Made by a program: the position numbers and the translations under genes | Shown here: one piece after another, positions 55,851 to 64,000 of the stretch | Layout: every line of letters begins with the position of its first letter | Numbering within the stretch: the stretch's first letter is position 1 | Notes under the pieces: generated by a model | Database searches by the model: none | Told to the model about the DNA's origin: nothing | What the model saw: the letters and a program-made list of their open reading frames with translations, nothing else | Assembly: GCA_020744425.1 (NCBI GenBank) | Contig: JAGMUV010000008.1 | Coordinates: 62,001-126,000, forward strand | Source of the DNA: Dactylonectria macrodidyma | Taxonomy: Eukaryota; Ascomycota; Sordariomycetes; Hypocreales; Nectriaceae | Length of the DNA stretch: 64,000 bases | Reading direction: 5' to 3'

Positions 55851-56650
55851 TCAAAATGGATGTTGGGGTATCAGGAACTCAGCCATAATGTGGTGATAAA
55901 GCTACTAGGCGACGGTATTTTGATGGTCCCAGGTCCATTTTCAGCAAGCTCTTAGCTTGGGTATTACGGGAGATATGCGCCAACATACACAGAAAGAGAA
56001 AACGAAGGTCAGAAAGAGTGGCCAGAGTGGATTACGGAAGGTTAAACAATTGGGGCAAAAGGCCAAGATACTCACTGCATTATTCTTTTTTGACCCTATA
56101 GCCGGTGATTTCAGCGTCGGAGGCCATATCCCTGATGGTGAAACAATTCCGGATTTTAATCTTCTGGTACGCGTTACAGTCATGTTCACTATCGCTTTCC
56201 TCTCCGGATCTCTCTTCCCTTTTTTTAAGCAAGACGCACAGACCAGCGGTACTTAGGGGTACCTAAGAATACATAATTTTATTAGAGGGGTTAGAAGTGA
56301 CTGACTTTACTAGGCAATTTTGCCTGTAGAGTAATCAAAGATCTAAAGTGGCCTTTAGAATAAGTCCTCTAAGGTACTATAAGGTACATAGCAGCACTAC
56401 AGCTTACATAATAGATCAAGACAGTGCCGTCCACACTGTAAGGTACATGGCGCATAGAATTCACATTATTGCCTTAATCACTAGGCTTTGTTCCGAGTAT
56501 CGGTAAAATTTTATTCCGTAGGTCACAAAAGTCGCTTTTAAGGTTCACTGTGTTCAGAACTTATTATTCATACTATGTGGGTCCGATGACACTCTCAAAG
56601 AGTGTAAGTGAAAGAGGAAGGCAATAATGAACATTACTGTATCACACACG
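55851..56650. other. Flank of the LINE insertion; weak basic frame
   Basis: A 99-codon plus-strand frame (55957-56256) without an ATG start has a Lys/Arg-rich part (QKEKTKVRKSGQSGLRKVKQ, LGQKAKILTALFFFDPIAG) loosely like a MADS-type basic region, then a membrane-like tail. I cannot identify it. The sequence from 56257 is AT-rich. The left copy of the target duplication (TGTATCACACACG) is at 56638-56650. Confidence 0.3.
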
Positions 56651-56777
56651 GAGCGGTATATGACCTAAGTCGATTTCAATACTGAGGATCTCGATCCCTT
56701 GAAATCCCATTATTTATCTTCTTTATAACTTTTGAAATACCCGGTGGCCGCTTGGCGGAGATTCAGGCCTTTGGCGA

Positions 56778-58088
56778 ATGTCTGGTGTTGTGAACCCCGC
56801 ATCAGACGTCATTGTCGTCATGGAAGGCGAACCCGATGTTCCGGGCGGGGGATATCATCGTCCCCTGCGAAAAAGGACCAGAACGACGAGGGCATTGGAA
56901 TGCGAGCAGCAAAAAGGCGATATGGAATGGCAGGAGGAGGATAGCAGCGAGGGAGCTCTGAGTCACACGCGAACTAAGAAAAGAGCCACGCCTAAGGCAG
57001 CTGGCAACATGACTGAGGCTATCCAGGGCCTGAAGCGAGTCCTGGAACAAGATTTCAATAAGAGGATGGAAACAATGAAGGCAGAGTTTCAGCTCGAGTT
57101 TACCAAACTTAGCGACCGCATGGCTGAGGAAGTCACCAGAACCACGGCCCAGATGGCACAAGAATTATCACAAGTCCGAGAGCAGCTTACCCAGGTTTGC
57201 GGCGAGCTGGAGCAGACCCGACTACAGCTGGATGCACTGAACAAGGCTCAGGCACCACGACCGCCGGGTCGGACATATGCAGACGTGGCCAGAATAACAC
57301 CTATCAGTACTCCCACCCAATCTCCATCTTCGGCCCGTTTGGCAACTCCAGAACCGGTGTTCTGCACGGTAGACACATCTAGGGTGCCCGAAGATCATAT
57401 TGGAGATGCTACGCCTGCAGTGCTACGCAGGACCGTTGAACAGGAAATGCGAACGTCTAGCAACCAGCCCAGTTGGCGATGTGTTGCAGTGACCAGAGAT
57501 GGGCGAAATACCAACCGCCTGAGGGTGATTGGTAGGAACGAGGAAGAACTGAAGAGGATCAAAACCATTATTGAAGCCAAGAAGGCTCCAGGTGCGAGAG
57601 TGCTCCGAGACCAACTGTACCCAGTCAAAGTTGACAACATCAACCGTGCTGCCGTTCTCGACCGGGAAGGCAAGGTCCTTCCTGGAGCGATGGACGCTTT
57701 GAGCCAAGAGAATGAAGTCCAAATTGCCAAGATGGCTTGGTTGAGTCGAAAGGACAGCACAAAGGCTTATGGATCCATGGTGGTATACCTCACCAAAAGC
57801 AACGATGCCAGGAGACTCTTGCAGGAACACTACTTCCTTGCAGCTGGTGAATCGGCATATACCAGCGCGTTTGAGCGGAGAACTGGTCCGATACAATGCT
57901 ACAACTGCCAGGAGCTTGGTCACAAGGCCTTCTCGTGCAGCAAGAATCGGGTATGCGCGAGATGCGCCGCCGAAGGCCATCACCATAGCGAGTGCCAGAC
58001 GCAGGTACCCAAGTGTGTGCCCTGTGGTGGACCGCACGAGTCGTTCAGCAGAAGCTGCCCGAAACTCTATCCTACCCGGCATGAGTAG
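56778..58088 (+). CDS. LINE ORF1, CCHC zinc-knuckle protein
   Basis: 436 aa from an ATG at 56778. Residues about 70-155 form a long coiled coil ([40 protein letters not shown]), followed by an RRM-like or conserved central part ([20 protein letters not shown]). At the C-terminus are zinc knuckles [14 protein letters not shown] and [14 protein letters not shown], then [18 protein letters not shown]1 proteins coat the retrotransposon RNA. The stop TAG overlaps the start of ORF2 (ATGAGTAG), so translation of ORF2 may depend on termination-reinitiation. Confidence 0.85.
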   Translation: MSGVVNPASDVIVVMEGEPDVPGGGYHRPLRKRTRTTRALECEQQKGDMEWQEEDSSEGALSHTRTKKRATPKAAGNMTEAIQGLKRVLEQDFNKRMETMKAEFQLEFTKLSDRMAEEVTRTTAQMAQELSQVREQLTQVCGELEQTRLQLDALNKAQAPRPPGRTYADVARITPISTPTQSPSSARLATPEPVFCTVDTSRVPEDHIGDATPAVLRRTVEQEMRTSSNQPSWRCVAVTRDGRNTNRLRVIGRNEEELKRIKTIIEAKKAPGARVLRDQLYPVKVDNINRAAVLDREGKVLPGAMDALSQENEVQIAKMAWLSRKDSTKAYGSMVVYLTKSNDARRLLQEHYFLAAGESAYTSAFERRTGPIQCYNCQELGHKAFSCSKNRVCARCAAEGHHHSECQTQVPKCVPCGGPHESFSRSCPKLYPTRHE

Positions 58089-61000
58089 GATGTTTCAGGT
58101 AATGCAACTGAATGTAAGAAAACAGGATATGGTACATGAAAGCCTAATGAACGACAAGCAACTCCAAGACGTTGCAGTCATTGCGATCCAAGAACCACAG
58201 GCACGGAATGTTGACGGCAAACTACGTACAGTCCCTATGGGACATCCCAAATGGATCAAGATGGTCCCCACAATTTGGAGGGATAGCAGATGGGCGATCC
58301 GGAGCATGTTGTGGGTGAACAAGGATGTGGAGGCGGAGCAGATACCAATAGAGTCAGCGGACATGACGGCAGCCGTCTTACGGCTCCCTGAGCGCCTGGT
58401 CCTGGTAGTATCAGCTTATGTACCAGGAGGAGACACTCAGGCTCTACGAGACACCTGCGATATCTTACGCCAGGTGATCACAGATACGAGAAGAGATGCA
58501 GGCAGGGTTGTGGATGCGGTGGTTGTCGGAGACTTCAACCGGCACGACCAGCTATGGGGAGGAGACGATGTTTCTTTAGTGAGACAGGGCGAAGCGGACC
58601 AGATTATTGACCTTATGTACGATCTCGGTCTCACTAGCTTGCTCCCCAGAGGGACGAAGACGTGGAGTGGCGGAGACTTTGAAACAACGGTCGACTTGGT
58701 CTTGGCTTCGGAGGAGTTGACAGCTTTGACTGTCAAATGCACGATACACGGGACGGAACACGGCTCTGATCATCGGGCGATTGACACGGTTTTCGACATC
58801 TCGGTTCCCGTACCAAAACAGCAGGATCGACTTCTCCTGAAGAATGCGCCTTGGAAAGACATCAACGCAAGAATTGCAAGCGCGCTGGAGATAACACCAT
58901 TGGAAGGCACAGTGCAGCAGAAGACTGACCGGTTGATGTCGGTGGTTACGGAGGCGGTTCACTCCCTGACACCAAAAGCCAAGCCATCGCCGTATGCCAA
59001 ACGATGGTGGACGACGGATCTGACACAGCTTCGCCAAATATACACGTACTGGAGGAACCGTGCTCGAGCCGAGAGACGGGCAGGACGGATCAGGACGGAA
59101 CTGGAGGAGATGGCGAAGGGGGCCGCGAAGCAGTATCATAGCGCTATCAGGCAACAAAAGAAGAAGCACTGGAATGAGTTTCTTGCGGATAACGACAACA
59201 TCTGGGAGGCAGCTAAGTACTTGAAGTCGGGGGATGATACAGCATTTGGCAAAGTACCGCAGCTGGTCAGGGCTGATGGGACAACTACTACAAACCACAG
59301 AGAACAAGCGGAAGAGCTGCTGTCCACGTTCTTTCCTCCCTTGCCGAACGACATCGGCGACGAAGGCACTAGGTCCCAGAGAGCCCCGGTACTGATGCCC
59401 GACATCACACTGGAGGAGGTGGAACGACAACTATTCGCAGCGAAGTCATGGAAGGCACCCGGGGAAGATGGACTACCAGTGGTGGTGTGGAAACAGGTGT
59501 GGCCAGCAGTCAAGCATTGGGTGATGTCCATTTTCCGAGCGTCTTTGGAGGAGGGAACGCTACCTGATCAGTGGAGGCATGCAAAGATCGTACCGCTTAA
59601 AAAGCCTGATAAAGAGGACTACACGATGGCCAGAGCCTGGCGGCCGATCTCACTGCTCGCCACCCTTGGCAAAGTATTGGAATCGGTGGTAGCTGAAAGG
59701 ATCTCACATGCTGTGGAAACGTATGGCCTGCTCCCGACGAACCACTTTGGGGCCCGCAAACGGCGATCGGCGGAACAAGCGCTTCTGCTATTGCAAGAAC
59801 AGATCTATATCACTTGGCGGCGTCGACTGGTGGTGAGTCTCGTCAGTTTCGATGTCAAGGGGGCCTACAATGGAGTGTGTAAGGAAAGGCTGCTCCAGAG
59901 AATGAAAGCACGTGGCATCCCGCAGAAGCTACTTCGATGGGTCGAGGCATTCTGCTCAAACCGCACGGCAACGATTCAAATCAACGGCGAGTCATCAGAG
60001 GTTCGAGAATTACCGCAAGCTGGCCTCCCACAAGGTTCTCCGCTGTCCCCAATCCTGTATCTCTTCTTCAATGCGGATTTGGTCCAGCGGCGGATCGACA
60101 GCAATAGAGGGGCGATAGCATTCGTGGACGATTTCACAGCCTGGGTCTCAGGTCCAACAGCACATAGCAACCGCAAGGAAATCGAATCAATTATTAAAGA
60201 CGCATTGGACTGGGAGAGGAGGAGCGGTGCGACGTTTGAGGCGAGCAAGACGGCGATCATTCACTTCACCCGGAAGGACTACAAGTCCGACTCCGAACCG
60301 TTCACAATCAAAGGACAGTCAGTGCAACCGAAACACCATGTCAAAATTCTAGGAGTCATCATGGACGCTGGGCTCAAGTACAAGGAACACATCGCAAGGG
60401 CGGCCTCCAAGGGGCTTATAGCAGCAATAGAACTGAAGAGGTTGAGGGGCCTGTCACCAGCAACAGCAAGGCAATTGTTCACAGCTACCGTAGCCCCGGT
60501 GGTGGACTACGCGTCCAATGTGTAGATGCACAGGTTCATATACAGACTCATGGCACCGATCAACAGGGTTCAGAAAGCAGGGGCACAGGCAATCGTGGGG
60601 ACGTTCAATACTGTAGCGACAAGCGTGGCAGAAGCAGAAGCTCATATCATTCCAGCACAGCAACGGTTTTGGAGGAGAGCGATCAAGATGTGGACGGATA
60701 TCCACACATTGCCTGACACCAACCCTCTTCGCAGGTTGACGTCCCGCATACGAGCATTCAGAAAGTCATATCGGTCACCACTCTACCAGGTAGCAACAAC
60801 GCTTAGGGACGTACCAATGGAGCAGCTGGAAATCATTCAGCCTCTCACGCTAGCGCCATGGGAAGAACGAGTAGAAGTTATCACTGATGAGGCAGCAGCG
60901 AGAGAGGCGGAAGCAAGTTGGGCCATACGCATCGCGGTGAGCAGCTCTGCTCGGAACGATGTAGTAGGTGTCGGTGGCGCAGTCCAGATATCAGCAGCGG

Positions 61001-61839
61001 TACGAGGCGGGCTAGAGCTCGTGACTTTCTCGTTCACTCTTGGTATGAGAACAGAACAGAACCCGTACAGCGGAGAGCTTGCAGCAATGGCGTATGCCCT
61101 AAGGCGAACCATACCAAAACTTCGACACCGCAGCATCGCACTGATGACGAGTAACAAAGCTGCCTCGCTTGCAGTCAAGCAACCTCGCCAGCAATCGGGT
61201 CAAGAATATATACGGTGCATCTACGATTCTGTCAAAGAGCTCCGAAAGGATGGAAATGTTTTAAGGATCGTGTGGCTTCCCTCTAGCGACGAAAACAGGC
61301 TCCTGAAGCATGCTAAGGAGGAGGCTCGGAAGGCAACACAGCAGGGAGCTACCCCCGAAAAGCAGTTCCCCAGCATGCAATCCACAACACTCAGCACTAC
61401 ACGCTCTAAAGTCAACACTAAGTGGTCACTGCCAGAGAAAGTTGGAAAACACTCCAAACGAGTCGATGCAGCACTACCGGGTAAGCACACAAAACAACTC
61501 TATGACCAACTATCGTGGAAGGAAGCCAGTGTACTTGCCCAGCTGAGAACAGGTATAGCGAGATTGAATGCATACCTCTTCCACGTCAAAGCCGTACCAT
61601 CGGACTGGTGTGATTGTGGACGAGCGAGGGAGACAGTTGAACACTTCCTCTTCCGATGCCGAAAGTGGACAGCATACCGTGCAGAGATGCTTCAATGCAC
61701 TAGCGCCCAGAGGAGCAATGTCTCTTTTTATCTTGGAGGAAAGTCGCCATCTGATGATCAAAAATGGGTGCCAAACATGAATGCCGTTCGGGCGACAATC
61801 CGATTTGCGTTGGCCACGGGCCGCCTCGATGCAAGTTAA
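58081..61839 (+). pseudogene. LINE ORF2 (endonuclease, reverse transcriptase, RNase H-like), one stop
   Basis: The frame opens at ATG 58081 inside the ORF1 stop and runs to 61839 with a single TAG at 60523-60525. Residues 1-250 are an APE-type endonuclease ([44 protein letters not shown]). Residues about 440-750 are the reverse transcriptase ([67 protein letters not shown]). The TAG replaces the Trp usual in VDYAS-x-VW. The second part carries an RNase H-like domain whose usual Asp positions read SSS and TSN, then a C-terminal CDCGRARETVEHFLFRC. Without suppression the protein stops at 814 aa, after reverse transcriptase. Confidence 0.88.
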
Positions 61840-62161
61840 CTGGGGAGACAGGCCTCTCCCTATCCACCCCCCTTACAACCCTCCTATTTCGACCTCACCC
61901 TACCCTCACCCCGTGCCGAAATAGCGAACACCGCTTCAGCCGCCGTAGATAGGACACTGAACACTTGGAGAATAGGCTTCAAGCTAGCTCGTTAACAATA
62001 TTACTAACCCACGGGAACCCGTAGAGAGAGAGAGCAAATGAGAATGCATAAGCAAGGCGAGGACATAGTATTGGGCTTGAGGAGACTAGGACACAATTTG
62101 GGCAATGTATGGTAATATTACTAACTGGTGCCCTTTCGGCTTAAGCCGCCGGGCGTTAATA

Positions 62162-62190
62162 AATTGATTGATTGATTGATTGATTGATTG
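62162..62190 (+). repeat. ATTG tandem tail of the LINE
   Basis: Seven ATTG units close the 3' end of the LINE directly before the second copy of the target duplication. Confidence 0.85.
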
Positions 62191-62201
62191 TATCACACAC
62201 G

Positions 62202-63438
62202 TTAAACATGCAATTACTGACGAAATACTAGTTCCAAAACTATCTACATGAGCCCCAAGCATATCCAAGACGACAGAGACGTTCAACGCGAAATGCACGG
62301 CAACAGCAGTCAGAACTGCCAAATTCCAATCAAATCACCGTCAGAGAGGACACAGCAGAGGTTGGCCAAACATCACCCACAGGCAGTTCTCCTACGGAAA
62401 GTCATCAACTCGGATCAGCGCTCGATACTATCGACGAATCTAATCTAACCAATACGCGAAATGGATCAGTGCCAGACACCATCGATGAGTCTGATCCACC
62501 TAATATGAGAAAAGACGAGCCGTTATTCCTATTAGATAAGACCAATGGCGATTATGTAGAGAATGGCATTCGTAGCCTAGAGGAGGAGATGCCTGTATAT
62601 CCCTCCGGCACTTCGAATTCAGGGGCAGAGATTGATCAGCATGACCCATTTCAGGCAGAAGACACAATTAACGTGTAATACCTGAATGAAGATATTTGCA
62701 TGGAAGCATTTCTTTAGGATGATGAGCCTATTGAAGGATCTCCTCAGGCGATGGCGCCAGCTCCTGAGCCAAGCAAGGCGTCTCGTGCACGAAATTTAGT
62801 ACTATTTCTCGATAGGTGTCTTGCTCGATTGACCCTAGAATAGTTGATTTCTTAGCCTTAATTCATAGGAAGATTCTTCTCTCTTAGCGAGATATAATTC
62901 AAGAGGACGCGATAAGTACAGTATGTGAGACCTGACTCAACTCAGTGTTTTGGTTTAAAACTTGAAATCTACAGCCACACATTAAAGAGAACCAGAAAAT
63001 AGAAACACCCTCGTTGTTCTCTTTTATGACGATAATCGGATACTGTAGTATGTGTGCATTATGAAATTAAAATACTTCGAACACCCGTTAAGTTGCCAAG
63101 GCAAGAGACTTAACGGCTGAATATCCAGCCCGAAGGGTAAATATCGTATATCTGCAATTCAACTCTCTTAGGAGGACCCCCTAGAGCCCCCCTTTCTCTT
63201 GCGGCGGGTAACCAGCTGTTAAACCGCTTGAAACCTGTAGTAAGGAAGTTCGTTCCCTCTTACGCTTCCTGATACACCCAATCTAACTATATACCGTCTG
63301 TCAAAACTCCCCTTTCCCTATAGCTTATAGGAAAACGTCAGTCAATGTAGCGTGGTGGATACGGCGGATCGGTAAGCTGTTGAGCCTGACGGCGTTGTTG
63401 GTCAGCAAGGCGCATCTTCATCCCTGCCTTATAGTTAG
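62202..63438. other. No firm gene
   Basis: Two short plus-strand frames (62248-62448 and 62469-62678, the latter acidic: MPDTIDESDPPNMRKDEPLF) have no known domain. The rest is AT-leaning with RIP-like TA richness. Confidence 0.35.
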
Positions 63439-64000
63439 CTACAAACGCAGGACGGAGGAAACACAGGCGCATAAACCTTCTGTGGGCGTGTGGTTATAGA
63501 GGCTCTGACGATCGAAAGGCGCCTCAAGGAGTAGGCCTTGCAGCGATGTAACTCGTGAGATAGCAACATAACTAATACCGGCCTGGAAGTCGCGTGTAGC
63601 GAAGTCAGTAACTATCTGATCCTTCGTTAAGCTCTGGCATTTGTGAACAGTAATAGCAAATGCCACGACCAGGGGAAACTGCGTGCGAGCGCAGGTCTTA
63701 TTGCTCACTAGGAAATCACGCGTGACTGGAAGGATGGGTATGATTTTCCTGCCCTCGTTAGTTGTTAGATACGGCGGTCTATTGTAGCTATCGAAATCCA
63801 CTATAATACACGCTGGGAGGTCTTCCCATGGTCTGGCGCCTGCATTCCAGGCGATATCGTATATAGTGCCCTGGGCACTATTAACTAGGCCAGCTGGCTG
63901 CTATAGATTAGTCATGAGCATTACCCTGGCGCCCTTAGCAACAGGGAACTTATTAGATAGATTGCCAGCGTTATCGCTTGGCGCCTGCCCCGCGCCATTG
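63439..64000 (-). pseudogene. PIF1-like helicase, C-terminal part, off the window edge
   Basis: The minus-strand frame is open from 63801 to its stop at 63439 and shows the last helicase motifs of fungal PIF1-type DNA helicases: PLVVAFAITVHKCQSLT (motif V/VI region), FQAGISYVAISRVTSLQGLL and then a short tail. Further right, continuing to the edge, the frame reads RVMLMTNL, TAG, QPAGLVNSAQGTIYDIAW, where the TAG stands for a usual Trp or similar residue. The helicase motifs with the P-loop would lie beyond 64000. Such genes occur both as cellular genes and as the helicase half of Helitrons. The single TAG suggests RIP decay. Confidence 0.75.

Larger units (their letters stand above)
56651..62188 (+). 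mobile_element. Almost complete Tad-like LINE retrotransposon
   Basis: The 13-bp sequence TGTATCACACACG occurs at 56638-56650 and again at 62189-62201, directly after a tandem ATTG tail (62162-62190). These are the target-site duplication and 3' tail of a non-LTR insertion of about 5.5 kb. The element has an ORF1 (nucleic-acid-binding) and an ORF2 (endonuclease, reverse transcriptase, RNase H-like) overlapping by 8 bases, as in Tad1-clade LINEs of ascomycetes. The GC-normal interior, without RIP-type decay apart from one TAG, suggests a recent insertion. Confidence 0.95.

Noticed and set aside
55957..56256. MADS-box-like transcription factor
   Set aside because: Only a loose Lys/Arg and Gly-Leu pattern matches; there is no ATG start and a hydrophobic tail follows.

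Overview
The window looks like nuclear DNA of a filamentous ascomycete (Pezizomycotina, probably a sordariomycete). The evidence is introns of 45-140 nt with GT...AG ends and CTAAC/CTGAC-like branch sites, an AreA/NIT2-type GATA factor, a DUF6536 membrane protein, a DUF3716-like protein, NACHT/HET/2EXR remnants, and AT-rich blocks in which transposons carry many TpA-rich stop codons. That last pattern is what repeat-induced point mutation (RIP) leaves. The order Hypocreales is a guess.

Layout. 1-24 kb is mostly mobile DNA: one arm of a ~970-bp inverted repeat pair (the other arm is 20 kb away), a decayed hAT element with near-perfect 30-bp terminal inverted repeats (TIRs), part of a second hAT, a REG1-type PP1 regulator with a broken C-terminus, a cluster of six fold-back repeat units, a GH16 glucanase remnant, a four-exon zinc-finger protein, a Tc1/mariner element with TIRs and a TA duplication, and a secreted LysM-like protein. 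24-36 kb holds a DUF3716-like gene, a membrane-protein pseudogene, the 5' end of a NACHT gene carrying a 54-bp patch of LINE sequence, an apparently intact three-exon DUF6536 gene, LINE debris, and a NACHT-WD40 remnant running into a 2EXR remnant. 36-44 kb is AT-rich relic DNA with a P-loop remnant, a LINE reverse-transcriptase scrap, a HET-like remnant and a third hAT.

44-52.3 kb is the best-preserved host DNA: a calpain-like protein whose catalytic Cys is replaced by Ser, and the three-exon areA/nit2 nitrogen regulator (966 aa as modelled). 52-56.6 kb has short satellites, a truncated CDC25-like phosphatase domain and a coiled-coil remnant. 56.65-62.19 kb is an almost intact Tad-like LINE flanked by a 13-bp target-site duplication, with one in-frame TAG. 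The window ends in a PIF1-like helicase pseudogene that runs off the right edge.

The genes do not form one pathway. They are scattered host genes (areA, the calpain-like gene, DUF6536, the zinc-finger gene, the DUF3716-like gene, LysM-like) inside a transposon graveyard that also holds fragments of several families used in fungal self/non-self recognition (NACHT, NWD, HET, NB-ARC-like). The most unusual items are the LINE patch in the NACHT gene, the Ser-for-Cys calpain, the truncated CDC25 domain, and the fold-back repeat cluster. No operons, rRNA, tRNA or CRISPR arrays were recognised. All calls are from reading the sequence; no database search was run.
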